64,000 bases of DNA from Chondrosia reniformis (GCA_947172415.1 OX359197.1:4402001-4466000), one strand, 5' to 3'. Numbered from the stretch's first letter, positions 26,501 to 41,200 are shown. The notes: generated by a model not told the origin, from the letters alone. Numbers and translations are program-made.

Positions 26501-26901
26501 TATTATTACATTACCCACCACCTCAATATGAGCTGCAAGTCCCTGCAGACACGTCCCCAAGCACACAGAGATAATGCGAGATATGAACATTGTATTCGTC
26601 ACACAGTGAAGCATCATAATAATTTCAAAATTATGTAAAAGAAGAATCATTAAAACAAGGAAAAAAGTCTGTTAAGAAATAATACATTCAAAATAGCTGG
26701 AAAAAAGCTTCTACGCTGTTTCAACTCCTAAGAAATACTTTAAGACAAAATTATAAGCATTGTGGATAAAAAGTTAAGAATACACGTGTGTGTTTGGCAC
26801 AATAGCAAATATTCCATCAAAGGAAAATCACTATAGGCACCTGTAGGATGTGAAATGAGATTTACAAGTTTTTGAAAATACCCAACATAAGTTTGTTGAA
26901 A

Positions 26902-26930
26902 CACACACATACGCACACACACACACACAC
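26902..26930. repeat. CA microsatellite
   Basis: acacacacat followed by acgcacacacacacacac, an imperfect dinucleotide run. Confidence 0.8.
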
Positions 26931-27234
26931 AAAAAAAGAAACACACAATTGTCTGTGAAATAAAGATGGTAGTTATAATGTCACAGACAAAATCTTATAA
27001 ATTACATGAAAATAGAATAAAACACTTCATGTATACATACGTCTATGCTAGTAAACAAAAGTGTGAATTTTTGACTTTAAAAAGAAAACAGGAAGGTAGG
27101 TTACTTCGTAAATACAAGAAACATGGTAAAAATTATATCATGTAAGAAAACAATAGATTGCGGTGAGTAGCAAATACACACAACTGAATCCTAAAACCAA
27201 TCCGTAGTTCAAGATCACAACATGGCAAGAGAGT

Positions 27235-30200
27235 CTAAAAGTTCCTGGTATTTTTGGACCCACGAGTGAGGGGCCTGTGGTGCTGGTAGCCGTCGTTGGA
27301 GTGCTGCCACTGCCAGCAGCTGCGACAGTAGTACTTGAAGCAGTTAAAGTCGCGACAAAAGTACGGCCCCACCACACGTTGACAGATAGTGCACAAGGAA
27401 TCCTCAAGGTAGGGGTCAATTTGGACCTGCATGAAATAGATAAACACCAATAATGTACAGTATGTATCATCATCCCAAGCTTTCACTAAGTTTAGTTCCC
27501 CATAAGACTTTTTTAACATGTAAAAGTGGCATGTTAGATTGTATATGTATACGTATACTATCATCATATGTACACACTTCAGGGTAAAATATAGGGAAGC
27601 ATAAACAGTGGGAAACAAATGTGGCCCAGTTGAGAAACAGAAGTAGAGAAGAATACTATATCCTCAACTGTATCCTCATCCAAAGATAGTTTGGGTATTC
27701 ACAGGCAAAGCAGCATTTTAATAAAAATCAGACTAGTGCTATTCAAAAATGCAAGTTCAACTACATATACCTGGAAGGCAGCTAGGACAATTAGGATACA
27801 CTTTTAAGTTCAGACAGTTCATCAAGAGGACTAAATTGTCCATGTACCTTCAAACAGTATTATTTACACCTAAGCTGGGAGTTCAACACAATTAGTTACA
27901 TAGTAGCAGTCAAAGCAAATGGTGTCACGATACACTGGAGATAAGGTATTTCCTACTGAAATAAACATATGGAGCCTAATTCAGGGTAAAACTCATTGCA
28001 GTCGCACTTATTTGTCTGCATGATCAGGTCCTAATTTAGTCGTGTGTGTGAACAGTTTACTTTGAAATGGTGTATACACCCTTGGAATGGTCTGATATCA
28101 GTAGAGAGGTTTGCCTGATACTATATATCTCACATACAGAAGCCAGACCAGGTAGTGTTAAAGTACAACAGACTTTCACAGCTATTTGTTCAGTTGCTTT
28201 GAAGGAAACCAAATCATTGCCTGGTACTAACAACAATTTGGAGAACATCATAGTACGCTAGGATCATGCTTTTAAATATGTACTATCACAGTACACTGCT
28301 ACTGTGAAACCCACACACATACACACTTACAGTACGGCTAACGCTAATTATAACTGATAATTTCTGTGTACACACATCTATATTGAATGTGCCATCTTCA
28401 AACAATCTTAAATAGAAGTATAAATTTCGATGATGTGTATACAGAGAGTCAATGCCTACGTATCTTCATATAGCTAGGGCTGTAGGGATACTTAACTGTA
28501 AAGGTTAAAAATAAACTTATTGATAGTGAATGTAGCAATGGTTTTGGATTTCTGAAATTCATAATAGAAATTGGTGAATCACTAAGTTTCGTTTTACAGC
28601 AATAAATAGACTATTTAGGTGTCAGTAAACAGGTTGTGTATCAAAGAAATGCCTCCTTACTAAAAGAGCCATTCCCAAGTAAGATTAATGGTTGTGGTCC
28701 TAGTACACATACATACACAGTTTTGAAGGTCCGTGTACATGCATACAAATGTATGGTACTTCTTGGCACATTTGTACTAAAGGAATTAGATTGTATTCAA
28801 TGATTATCATCAAAACAGCTACATACCTTTTTAGTAAACTTGGAGGTCTTGATTTCCATAAACCCGGCCTGGACAGCTTTCAGGAAACTCTTGTTGTTCC
28901 CAAAGGTCACTCTCCCGGAACCAATTGGGTACTTGTATCGATCAGTGTCTATCCCTGCATACACTACCCCACCAAACAGGTCGTTCATTATACTGGCCAA
29001 TGCATCTGGGGAGTTAGGAGTTACATAAATTATGGGATGCTTATTAATAAAATTACAAAATACATTATCAAATATAAAATTAAACTTATTCTCTAAAATT
29101 TTGGTTAGACAATACTAATTTGGCAAATTACCTTGAAGTTATTTAATGCCACCAGCAAGTACAGATATACATTAAATAGATTAGACTCAATGGGTAGCTT
29201 GGAATACAAAATTAACTCTCAGAGTAGATAAGTACTGCCTTGTCAAGTAATCCCTTCAGCTTAGTGGCAGATTGAAGGTAATACAATTAAGTATAGTTAT
29301 TGCTGTCTCAAACCGTTGTAAAATTCAAAAAACTGTACTTCAATATTTACTGCGCAAGTTCTCTTGTTTATGTTAAATGTGCAGTGTTTGGTCTTGGCTT
29401 ATACAATTTGAATGAAGGTGAAAAATAAAACTATTATAGCATCAACTGCTCGCAATATACACAGACCAACAAGCTATAGCCCTATTTATAAGACTAAAAG
29501 AACAATACTAGATTTTACACATTATCCGTAAACAAAGACTTTATATATTCAGAACTTTCAATGGAAAATTGAAAAACAATAAGTAAATTTACTCCTTTCA
29601 CTAACAGCGTTCACATTACTCTATTAACAGCATTGTAAGTACTATGCCGATACAGTGTACAAAATACTATTGGTTATTTCAAGGGAGACATAAGAAGTCT
29701 AGCTAAACTGCTAAGACCTATGCCAATCAATACTAACCTGCATTAATGAGTCCGTGGAGACCGCCAACAAATACAGTTCTCTGTGGGTCCAAACGAGGGG
29801 ATGGGCATCTAATAGAGTTGCTGTCTGATAGAGCCCAGGGAATAACTTGAACCTGGGGAGACATGAAAAAAAAATTCAACATTTTTGAAGACAATAGTAC
29901 AATATACAGTACAAGGTAGAATGAAACTTGAATTGGCAATTTAGTCAAGTTCACGACTCTTGAACAAAGAATTACGTAATTATGCAGAAACTCTTGCTAA
30001 AAGCATTAGGAAGTACTTATCAAATTACATTCAGAGAGAATAACAATAAAACTATTTTATATTTAATGGCTTTACAATGGGGCAAGTGACTACAACAGTG
30101 AGCCAAATAATAAGCCATGCTCCACTGGCAACTGGTCAGTAATACAATCTAAATTACTAAATAACCACTGGAGATACTACAACGTACCAAGAAAAAATAA

Positions 30201-33200
30201 ATTTCCAATAAAATATTTCTATGAATATAAGGAAACCTACACACATATACATGTATGGGTTAGGTTTAAAATTGCTTAGCAACGACGATAGAATGAAGAA
30301 TTATTACATATTCTACATAATGAAAGTTTCTATGAACAGCCTTCCAGGAAAGAAGAGACTACATCTACATAAGGGTACACTTGACATCAAAGGAAGCTTA
30401 AATATATTAGGAACTTAGTAGCGTATTGAAACATGGAAACAATTTAGTATTATGAAGGGAAGACACGATACATTACACATTACAACACACTTTCTGGACA
30501 AGAGACACTAGTACATTGAGGCTCTTAATGTACGCAGTTTTCAAACTTTAAGACAAACATTAATCATCACTAGCCTTCACTTAATTTTAATCGCTCAACA
30601 TTTCTAATTACACAAACAGTCACTAATAAAGAGGTCTACAAGGTACACGACCCAGGTCCTTACATAACCATTTGCATACAATGACAGAATAAAAAGGTTA
30701 TTAAAGAAATGCTGTTTGCTTACTTCCTTATTTCTCATCCTCTTGCTGGATACCTGGTAGTACCACTGTCCTCCTTCTGATGGATCAAATCTGCACATGG
30801 TAAGGAGAGCCTTTACGGATTTCTCACTCTCAAAGGTCACGTACACGTATCCCTTTGGAGGATGTCGGTTGTGTTTGCCTTCCTTCCCCGGCCAGTCCAC
30901 AGAGAGCCCTCCAAATGGACGGAATCCAGCGATCAAGCTTGCCTCAGTAATGTCCCAGGGAACACCGCCAAGAAATATCCTGGGAGAGTAGGTAGGGTTC
31001 TTGTGTCTCTTGGGAGGGAGATGCCCACTCCAAGTACAAATAACTTCAGCTGACGGAAGATAAAGAATCATGCTTAACCACAGAGTCAAATTGAAACCAT
31101 GGCAACCTCCTACAAGGTCCCCTCAGCCATGAAAAGGCAAGTACTGTTAGATGTGGATTAGGAACTACATCTAGTACCTCTAGGTCAACAAGGCTGACAT
31201 GCAACAAGGATGCATTATCAATACTGTACTATCTCAGTTTAAACCACAACCATTGTCATATCATGTTGCCACTGTTTCACCATAATGTACACTGAATGCT
31301 CTATCATAAAGTATGCAGACGTATGCATGAGATAGAATTTCCTCAAAATTTATACCAAAACTGAATACAATGACTGTGCCATAGATTAGATCATTGAGAT
31401 GGTGTCACCTTCTACCTGTCAATCACACATATACAGCAGCTGTAACTGGATAACAAGATCTGGACAGATAACAGCTGTGTCACTCCAGCAACACAAAATG
31501 GCAGCCCCCTAAACAATCCTTGTAATACAATCTGGCTATTTCAAAGGACTAAAGGTCATTCAATTACAGCAATAGGTGTAATACTACCGCAACCCAATGA
31601 CTGGTTATCTACTGATCTGCCATTAAGACACTATATCACAAATCAGTATTGCAGTATTCACCCGAGGAAGCTTAGGAACTCACAACCAATTAGCGGCTTC
31701 TCTCTCTCCTACACACATACTACATCAACTCAAACACTGTCTTAACTATGAACTAAGAGAGTTAATTGCACTGCATTGTACAAAAGCTTTGCTTATCACG
31801 GTTTAACTATTAAATGTGCCTTATACAGGAACAGAGCCTCTAACATTACTGCTACTAATAACACAAGGACTTTACTTACGATGAGAAACTGGTCCGGAGA
31901 TGGACACTCTGTGCTGCAATGGCCTCGGCATGAAGGCTGGAGTGGAAGGAGTTAGATCTACGGAATAGGATCTGCTGGGCGGCAGACCAGAGGAGATCTG
32001 GCCCAACCCTTGCAAGCCACTTGACTGCATGTTCCACCTCTTATCTCCGAGCAGGTCTCCCAGTGAGGCATCGGAAGAGTCTGATGATGCTGTCTCAAAG
32101 GCATCCTGCTCTCCATCAGAGCTGACAGAGGACACAGAGGTGAAGAGAGACCTCTGTATATCAGCAGAAACAGTTGTGGTTGGAGTATCTGATATAGCCA
32201 AAGCATCCTACACAAAGAAACAGAGCTGGTATACAAAGGGCACATTTGATGTAGGTGGACCCACACATCACATACAGCCATAGGGGGTACATTTTCACAG
32301 GAAAGCAAACTGGATGGGAAGGTCAATCATATTCATCACTTGTATAGATTTACCAAATTGATAAATAAGGGCACATTGCCATAGCTACCAGAAGCATAAA
32401 CAATGAATATAATTACAGCTTCTAGCCAGCTGCTGGTTTAGAAGGTCAAAGACAACACAGAAGACTCCCCCAAACATAAACACTCCATCAAAATATTAAA
32501 TTTATTTAAATTTCTCTTCTTAGAAACAGAATTTACACCCTCTACATATCCCCCAACTTCCTACATGGATCACAATGCAAAGATCACTAGTGGCATCATA
32601 GATAAACATGTCCCTATTCCAGCCACTAACCACTGCTGACACTGAATGCACAACAAGGTAGGTTGTGCATGCCCAGCTTGAGGGATAACTTATACTGTAA
32701 CTGTTAAGTCTCAATTCATCCAAATAATGTATTAACAATTTCAATCATCCAACTAGACATGCTCTACATGTTGCCATGGATATTCAGAGCTACACCGTAC
32801 ACGAGACAGCCCATTATAATAACACCTTTTTGAAATACATTTCGACCCAGAGGTCTCTATCAACTGCCATTGTAAGCAGGTCCAACCATTCAAATAAGGT
32901 GGGGTAGCTGATACTATAGCCGTCACAGAGTAAACAAGCTGTATATGTAACTGAGCCAAAAACAGCTTCACACGACCTTGAGTATACAAAACTGCAGGGT
33001 CGCAAGTTAACCTTCTAACCTACAAAGACTTTTTGGGCATACTTACGTACAACATGCTACTCCGAGCAAAGGCAGAAGGGTTAACCTGTAGAGCTGTCAG
33101 CGCGGTGCAAACTTACCAGCATGGAAGCAATTGAACTTGATACTGTGTCGCTGACGCTCGTTGCTACACTGCTAGCCGTAAAAGGAACGAGGTGCTCCGG

Positions 33201-33649
33201 TTCCTTTCCCTCGCCATCTCCAATCATATTGGTAAAGTCGAATACAAACTGCGGGTCATTGCCGTTCGCAGTGTTGCTAGCCGACTTTAAGAGTGGAGAA
33301 TTCATTGGGTACCCGTAAGTCCATGGACTCTGGGTCGACGGCAAGTCGCCTACATTGGATTTAAGATAGTACCATTGAAATAGAAGTAACATACCGCCTC
33401 TAATCGACTAACTTTCTTTTTCTTCGGGTGTTCCAATGCCAGAATCTCCGCCAGTCTTCACTTCGCCAAGGCGAGCTTCGACATTAACAGGCGATCTTCT
33501 GTATTCCTAGGAGAAATTGAGAAGCACACGTATTCCAGTTTGTCATCTTCTGTAAAACAGCTTATTAGCAACAGCTTCTTCGTACTTACGGGTTGTGGAA
33601 GGGGATTTTCTGAAACTTCGACTGGCATTGCGCTTTCCTCTCCAGTCAA
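27235..33649 (-). CDS. CPEB1: Cytoplasmic polyadenylation element-binding protein 1 (CPEB1/Orb type)
   Basis: Eight exons join in frame: 33590-33649, 33413-33506, 33117-33349, 31880-32207, 30724-31049, 29738-29852, 28827-29005 and 27235-27426, giving 508 residues. The start is the ATG at 33649. The N-terminal half is low-complexity and Ser/Thr-rich. RRM1 (~260-345) has [16 protein letters not shown] and [14 protein letters not shown]2 (~365-440) has [19 protein letters not shown] and [20 protein letters not shown]. Residues ~446-508 form the CEBP_ZZ zinc-binding domain with [11 protein letters not shown] and [26 protein letters not shown] and the VQVIPW linker place it with CPEB1/Orb rather than CPEB2-4. 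CPEB1 binds U-rich elements in mRNA 3' UTRs and controls poly(A) tail length and translation. The phosphorylation status of the N-terminus cannot be judged. Introns 33116-32208 and 29737-29006 hold repeat debris. Confidence 0.93.
27470..27540 (-). repeat. Dispersed family A fragment in CPEB1 intron
   Basis: Reverse blocks catcatcccaagctttcact, aagtttagttccccataag and aacatgtaaaagtggcatg match the complement of the family head. Located in the last CPEB1 intron. Confidence 0.5.
27600..27690 (-). repeat. Dispersed family A fragment in CPEB1 intron
   Basis: Reverse blocks ggcccagttgagaaacaga and gtatcctcatccaaagatag, with the body deleted. Confidence 0.5.
32835..32890 (-). ncRNA. Degenerate hammerhead-like motif in CPEB1 intron
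   Basis: On the minus strand: GGAC at the cleavage side, a 4-bp stem I (CTGC...GCAG), a mutated core TTGATAG, stem II (AGACC, loop TCTG, GGTC) and an intact GAAA. The order matches the motif at 15.65 kb, but several core bases are changed, so it is probably a relic. Confidence 0.3.
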
Positions 33650-35064
33650 AAAACAAAATCGATATATGCAGTTAAAAAGTTCTAAATTTGTGACAGTTAG
33701 TTCGTTTCTTCTAAAAAAGACGAATTTCGTCCCTCTTCACTCTGTGAGAGTGTCAGATAAAAACGCCTCACGTTTCGGCGTAAAGTACTATTTAGTACAA
33801 TGGCCACTTCCTCTCGAAAGCCTAGAGCGTGCCAACAAATACCTTACGTGTTCAACCACAATGCGATCAGCTGATCACGAGGGTAGTGGGAGTCACCACG
33901 CAGGAAACGCTTTTATACGCATTTATACATTTGTAACGCATGATTATGGAATAAATAGGGCAAGCTAAGAGATTAACCAAATAAGTAAGGTAAGAGATGG
34001 AAGTCACGATTACTATATATAGATTTCATCCTTATAGCCTGGATAAAGTATTTAATGTTGTTTTATAGCTCTAGCAAGTAAATTATTCAAAAATAAACAG
34101 CACGGAATTCATACATCTTTAGATCTTGTATTTAGTTGGCCAGATCTGTACTGACATTCTGTACAATTTCTGTTGGGAATACATCAATGCAGGCCAGTAC
34201 AAAATACATGCATAGTTATGTAGTTACTGAGTTGCAAATCTCTGTTATTTTGTTGTACAGCATGTTTGTTGCTACATTGACAACATAGTGAACCATTGTA
34301 TTAACACACTGCCTGTCTGCATTGGCTCTAAAATTACAGGAACAAATCACAAGATTATATTAAAATGCATTAAAGTCTCAATATATTTTCAGTCCTACAA
34401 AAAACATTTTATTGTTAAAAGTAAAATTACATAATTAGAACTGGAAAAAGTGGTTTCCGCTCAAAAGAGATGAAACAATTCTAGGAACTATTTACTGTGG
34501 ATGATTTGAAACAGAACTACTTAGAAGAAGGAGACTCCATTAAAGGAGAACTACCTGTACCATTAACACTGTCATTATTTTCACAGCCACCATTATAAGT
34601 TCCTATTAATTACAATATTATACTTCTTTGATCTATTCATCATTCATGGTCACACAGAGTTGCAACTGTAGTACTATATAATGATATCAACAAAACATTC
34701 CTGCTATATAAATGATTTATAATACAACATTCTAGTGTTACCTAGACTTACTGACTGTTCTCACTTCACTCATCTGAACAGGAAATATCTCAAATTCTTT
34801 TAGAATGGCAGGCTATATAGGGTGACAACATATACAGAGGAAACTAAGGGGCCTTTCACTGCTATATATACATCCTGTTGTGATTACCGCACTGTCCCTT
34901 CCCTCAAAGAGACAAATATTTTTGAAATGTATTCCTTAATTACATTGCTTTTAAATTTTATAATTCAAAGATAATTTGCTTATATGGAAGAGATGAGGAT
35001 GTTTCACCTCAGTAACTTTGTGTTAGCATTGTGTTCTTAAATTCATATTCCTCAAGGCTATACA

Positions 35065-35160
35065 ATATGGCCCAATGGAGAAGAAAAGTAGGAGAAAACT
35101 CTTACATCCTCATCCAAAGCTCTCCCTTTTTACTCTCTATAGTATATGTAACATGTTGCG
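35065..35160 (-). repeat. Dispersed family A, reverse copy
   Basis: Reverse blocks ggcccaatggagaagaaaag, cttacatcctcatccaaagc and tctctatagtatatgtaaca. Confidence 0.55.
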
Positions 35161-37694
35161 TTACATTATTCATGCAATAATCTATCAATGTCACACATTC
35201 AAACCATTCTACTAGATCACCCATGTGCTGAGAGTATGTATATTTGTTGAGATGCCATCTAAATCAACAGCTGGTTAAATAAAAACATTCTCAAATATTA
35301 TCTTATAAATCTCTGTAGTGCTGTGCAGTGACCAACAGCTGGGCATCATCTGGGTACAGCTGTAAGCTCCATACAACCTCACTTTGAATCACAACAGACT
35401 ACCTGAATCATTCTTTGGTACATTCATGGAGGTCCATTCATCCAGAGCAGCTTACATGGTTGAGATAAATGAGGTTTGCCAAGATTTGTAATTTTATTCG
35501 TACTGCTGTACATTCATGTTTTAAACAAAGGTTCAAAAGGAACAGCTGTGGCTACATTGACTTATAGGCTCAAGTGATTAATACAGTGGCTACTTTATCC
35601 CTATATAGCCACACCATGATCCAGCATTAAAGGATTTGTCTGTAAATTTGTGTATGCTACATGTTATGATAATGTGTACTTCTATGTAAATACCATCAAA
35701 CATGAACTTAATCATACACTGTAGTCAATTAAGTTGCAAGACTATTATGAACTTAAATAAATTAGACATGGCTGTATTAATGCAAATTGAGTCTATTATA
35801 GTAACTTGGAAGCCATTTTCCCTTTTATGCAGGTAACCATGGCATGCAATTCAATATATACAAAGAGTCCTCCTGACAGAATAATTCTCAAACAACTTCA
35901 ATATACACCAAAACTGTGAAATCCTACTCTATAGCCAAAAAGGTGTAAGTGTTAATGTAGTGTGTACCTTTACACAAAGTTACACTTCAAATGGAACTGT
36001 GTATGCAAGCATTGAGTTCTTAAAGCTTCTGTTTTCAGGTTTCACAGCGCAAAGAGGCCATCCATTGGCCAGCTCCTGTCGATAATTGATTATAACTACC
36101 AGCACTCCAGCAAGTGCTAACACGAAAACATGTGTCACAACAAACTGCATACGTATATACTACCAAGAGGCTTCCCTGTAAGGTAGAGTTTTATGTTGGT
36201 TAGCAGCATATATGGAACATAATGTGGATCCTGTTTTACTGACATTATTCTGATCTCAACAGCTACTATAGAAAGATCCCGTTCATTGAATACACAATGA
36301 TAGGTGATCCATGGATGTCACTTCTGTACTTGAGCAATTCAGCTTAGTCCCAAGCTACCCACAGATCCTGATATATGTTACCTAACCAGTCATATTACTA
36401 CATATGATTATGTATGTATAGTTATTTCTTCTCAAAATTGTATACGTATATTGTGTCATATATCACAGAGCCTTACAGAGCGGAGGAGGTAGCACTCTAG
36501 AAAACGAGACAATCTGTTGCCCTGCTGTGTGTAGTACACTTATCCAAAGTATATATCAAATAGTATTGTAACAATATATCTGAACTGACATACATTCTTA
36601 TATATGTATATACTATAGTATCATTATAATGAATTTATCCCTAGGCTCTAGTAAACATGACTGTTTTGCAATGACATATTTCAAGAATTTTAAAGATTCT
36701 TTATAGTTATCACTAAGGCAGGTATCACTACGTATCTTATGAAGGCTCTGGCCTTATTAAACAAACTGTGAGATGAATAATATTGTACTTACATACTTTA
36801 ATACTACACACAATCACATTTAAGAGATGATCTACAAACAATTTTTAACAGAAAAATGCATACAAATTCCTAAAATTGTATTCCTTGTAGCTGTCCTCCT
36901 AGGTGGGCTCTAATTGAAAATTGAAATTGCACAGTTGGCAATCCTCTGCTGACATGATACAATAATTTTGAATGTTTGTGCAGCAATTTGTATCTGTTTG
37001 TACAACCGTGTGTGTAAACTGCTCCACTGTACAGTGTACTTCCAGTGTAGGTCAACAATTACATTACTGTCTTATATGCCAATGAAAGGTTTTGACAATT
37101 ATCATTAAAGCACTTTAGTTCTGCCAGACTGTATGACTCAAACAAAGGATAATACAATTTCTTGGTACGGCTAAGTATACATTCAAGATGTACATATACT
37201 AACACATCAGACAGTTACAAAGGACACTACTAAAGGTTGATGTACATATCAACTTTACTGCAATTCATCATCTGTTAAATGTACACTAATTCAGAGGTTA
37301 CATATTAGGCTAATGGAATAGTGAACATTTCTAAATGATCTAAAGGTCTAATAATTTATACCTTTGCTAGATACCATCAAGTTACAGAGTACTTTAATTT
37401 GATCCCTGTTGACAGTTTACAATTACAGTAATATGACCAAGTCATAACGTGATCCTAAATACATTTGTACTAAATACACAGTACGTATATTATGTACAGT
37501 ATGCAGTTGTATACTAGATATGTGTATATACGTACGTATAATACTTAAAAAAGATAGATTCAGTTACTAGTATAGCAAACCTTTCAATCTATCAAGTGGG
37601 AAAGTAATAATCAATCCAAATTTAATCATTAAAGTAAGCAATGAAAGATGGCAACATCTCTTTGACTTTGCCAAAGAATAATTGTTTCCTTGTC

Positions 37695-37810
37695 CTGTAT
37701 ATACAAGAGTGTGAGAGAGAGAGTAGGAGAAGCAGAGAAAAGAGTGTGTGTGTGAGAGAGAAAGCATATACAAGAGTGTGTGAGAGAAGGAGAAGCAGAG
37801 AAAAGAGTCT
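37695..37810. repeat. Duplicated purine-rich segment
   Basis: Two copies, ~60 bp apart, of tatacaagagtgtg followed by agagagag runs and ggagaagcagagaaaagag. Simple-sequence content with a GT/GA microsatellite between them. Confidence 0.7.
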
Positions 37811-38194
37811 AACCGTATAGTCATCCAAAACTCTACAGGCTTGTTCCAAGTGTAATAAATCTTTTCTGTTGCCTTAGCCTCCGGATCCTATGCTTGATAC
37901 CCATGTAGAATGGTGATATGGACTATTCGTATGTAAGTATACTATTCATGTGATCAGGATGTGACACATACACTTATGACACAAGCTCCTCCATTGGTAT
38001 GTAGTATCTAGATTTCATAGGGACAGGTTTAGGTCAGTTGTTAATAAAGTATGCTAACATATGCATGAATATATGTTAAAGTAAGCCGGGAATATTGCAC
38101 CAAATGAACAATGGTTTAGAGTGCTTAAATATCTGGGATGAACTGCTTCACTTTATATACGAAATCCTGATACACACTATGTACATTATATATA

Positions 38195-38275
38195 CAGTAA
38201 AAGCCAATAGGGAGAGTTTTGGATGAGGATACAAGAGTCTCTCTTTATTCTTCTGCTACACTGGGTCATGCATAA
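38195..38275 (+). repeat. Dispersed family A fragment
   Basis: Blocks agtaaaagccaatagggaga, ttttggatgaggatacaaga and ttcttctgctacactgggtc. Confidence 0.55.
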
Positions 38276-41200
38276 AATCAACTTACTGGCTTGACAAATG
38301 CTAATAATTCAAGTCTTAGAAGGGCCAACTGTACATGACCTAATAGAGCCTATAGTCTGCTCACTGTATTAAGCCAGTATATTTGTTAAAAGGATTCACT
38401 ACATTGTGTGTAGGGAAGTATTGACGAATTCATATAATAAACTGACACATAAGCAGTTTATACACTCTTGAGAGGCCAGAAATATGCAGCAAACAAGACT
38501 TTAACACAATTCAAGCATTAAGCATGAACTCCCACAGTTTCAGTGTATATACAAGTCAACTCTTCATGAGTGGTTCTCGAAATGTGATAATATCATACAT
38601 AAGTTTGTACACAATATTTCCATTCAGTTTTCAATATGCTGATTTAAGACCCAGCTAAAGTAAAGTCAATATCCTTTGAACACAGAGTCGCTGAAATGGA
38701 TGTATAAGTGCTTAAGTGCAAATTAGCTGCGCAGTTTCTTGGAAAGCAAATGACAACTTGTTCAATCACCCAAGTAGAGGAGGAACCATCTGGTCACAGT
38801 GTATGTCTAAATAATATAACAAACCACCTAATAATATTATACACATATAGGACTCCAATGTCAAGTACAAAGTTCATATAATTCAATCTGGTTCCTTTGA
38901 TCTCAGGGATTTCTCCGCCTTTCACACCTTACATATGCATTCCTGCACTAGTTCCACTTGAATGCCTTTACTTTCTATTGCTTGAATTCACTACATGGTC
39001 AGTAAGTAAGGCAGACAACACATATCATATTAGGAAATATTAACAAGATAACAAGAGCTAACTTCACTTCTAATAATAAAAACAGGATGATCTCAAAATA
39101 GTAACAGCTTGTCTCATACAATGTTATTATTACCTGCTATCCTGTACTAAATGAATAAAAAAACTTGTTTGGTGCCATCACAGCTACTTTAGTAGAGAAC
39201 CATTACAAACAATGACGTTAATAAGCTGTTAAAACTACCAGCTGAGCATACTATTTATGTTTCCCTCGTCATGCTATAGCAACAGCTTACAGCCCATATA
39301 TTATATTACTCCTAAGTGTCATATCATCTTATGCAATGTATGTTTGTTTAGGTTAGAAGTGCTGACTGTAGCAGACAGATTATGCCCCTTGGTTGGAAAG
39401 GAAATATGAATATCGTTAAAACTCGTGAATTTCATCAAAGGACAATGAATATGGTTAGCTCCACCACAACATAATGTATCTTCTCCCACAATAGTAAGGT
39501 AAAACTATTTTCATGGATCATAACAATATTCATTGTTCTTTTATTAGTGGCGATATTTGTCTATCCAGTACAGCATTATTATGTAGCTATGTTAGTAATG
39601 TGAGCATTTAATGGGAGATATACAGTAAATGAACAAATGACTACTATAAGTATATATGTATGTATACGTATATGCTATACAATGGGCAGAGATGAGAAAT
39701 TACATGTACACGTCTATAGTCAGCCATCTGGCTAAATTACAATTTTTAGAAACATTGAACTAGTTAGTTTCTCAAAGTGTGATAAGATTATCCCCTCCCA
39801 ACAGCCTGTTACAGTCCTACAGACACTGATTGAAACTAGCTGCTAAGACACACACACATAACATAATGTTATCACCCTATAGGCTGCTGATATTGTTACA
39901 CTAGTAACAAAAAGCACATGCAAAGTGATGAGAATGTTTGCATTAGAATGAATAGTCCTGTATTCTAGACCTTGTAGTAATAAAAATGTACAAAGAAAGT
40001 CTGCAAAGGTGTAGATGTTTCTTTGTAAACAGTAGTTTAGATCATTTACCATCATGACTTCTGTGTTCTGATTTGAAATTTAGCAGGGACCAAAAAGAAT
40101 ACATTAAAAAATAACAATGTAACATCTCTGAGATAATTTGAGATAATTTTTATAGCTCACCTTGGATATAGGTATGAATATAGATGTTGCAGATAACATC
40201 ATTGCTTAGGGACATGGTAGGTTTGGGTAAAGGGGTAGCAGTTATCCTCTATAGATCCAACACTTGGGAAATATTCAGATACTGTATGAATACGTATCTT
40301 GTTTAAGAGATTTTAATGTTTCATTTTCCTCAGTTAAGGAGAACTGACAGTTTTAGTTTGAGATTTAGACACATATATCAAAAAGATGTACGTATCTCTG
40401 TAATGTTAGTAACTATGTTTATAAGTACATACATAGAATTTCCATATTCATAACCATCAACAAATGGTTGCTTGCATGAGTACACAAGTATCGAGTATCT
40501 TCATATTCATAGCCATGACTATATTATAGCTTGCATGCGTATATTTCCTTCTGTTGTAAGAATTCATAGAAAGTGACACTTATATCATCACTCTTTGGGG
40601 AGTGATATGGTAACATTCCCAGAGATTTTGACAATTGGGTTACATATACGTACCCATTCATTAGGACCTTAATAATAGAAATTTACAATTCTATAAAAAG
40701 ACATACTTGTATAGAAATATAAAAATCTATTTAGTATATGTAACTGTTAACAGAACTACTTGTAAACAATAACTGGCTAAAACATACGTTTAATCATCAC
40801 ATTTCATAAAGCAGTTACTCTTTCAGCCTGCATAGGATAGTCTTTCAAAAGCACTCACATACATAATAATAATATAGTGGTATGAGGCAACGTTTGATTT
40901 AAAAGATTGTGAAATACTGTAAAGTGACGCTAATCTCAAGATGACTTCCTGCTAATTACTGGCTAGTAATATCACCTTCAATTTATGTTTACATACGTGC
41001 ATATTCCAGATATATTATCCATTAGGGGAACATACAGTATGACGTACACGACATTGTGTATGGAATGTACCATTGATGCAATAGCTAGTGATTATAACCT
41101 ACTATACAAATATATGCACATACCTACGTATATACGTACGTATGTACCTCACTACTTCCTTGCGTACGTATGTAGGTATATGTAGTTAGTGATAAGTTAC

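Larger units (their letters stand above)
17520..26970. other. Gene-poor interval with tandem arrays and repeats
   Basis: No recognisable protein-coding exon series is visible on either strand. The interval contains a fold-back MITE (18908-19078), three tandem arrays (20892-21222, 22685-22912, 24346-24535), three dispersed family B copies, a degenerate reverse SINE head near 19640-19700 (GCTCAGTGGCAAAGCAG on the minus strand) and a CA microsatellite near 26902-26930. A lone possible acceptor (ttgtttgctacag) at ~26010 opens a short frame ending in TAA, but nothing upstream joins it. Confidence 0.55.

Noticed and set aside
33540-33968. 142-codon plus-strand open frame at the CPEB1 5' end
   Set aside because: It is antisense to CPEB1 exon 1 and its upstream region, with no recognisable domain.
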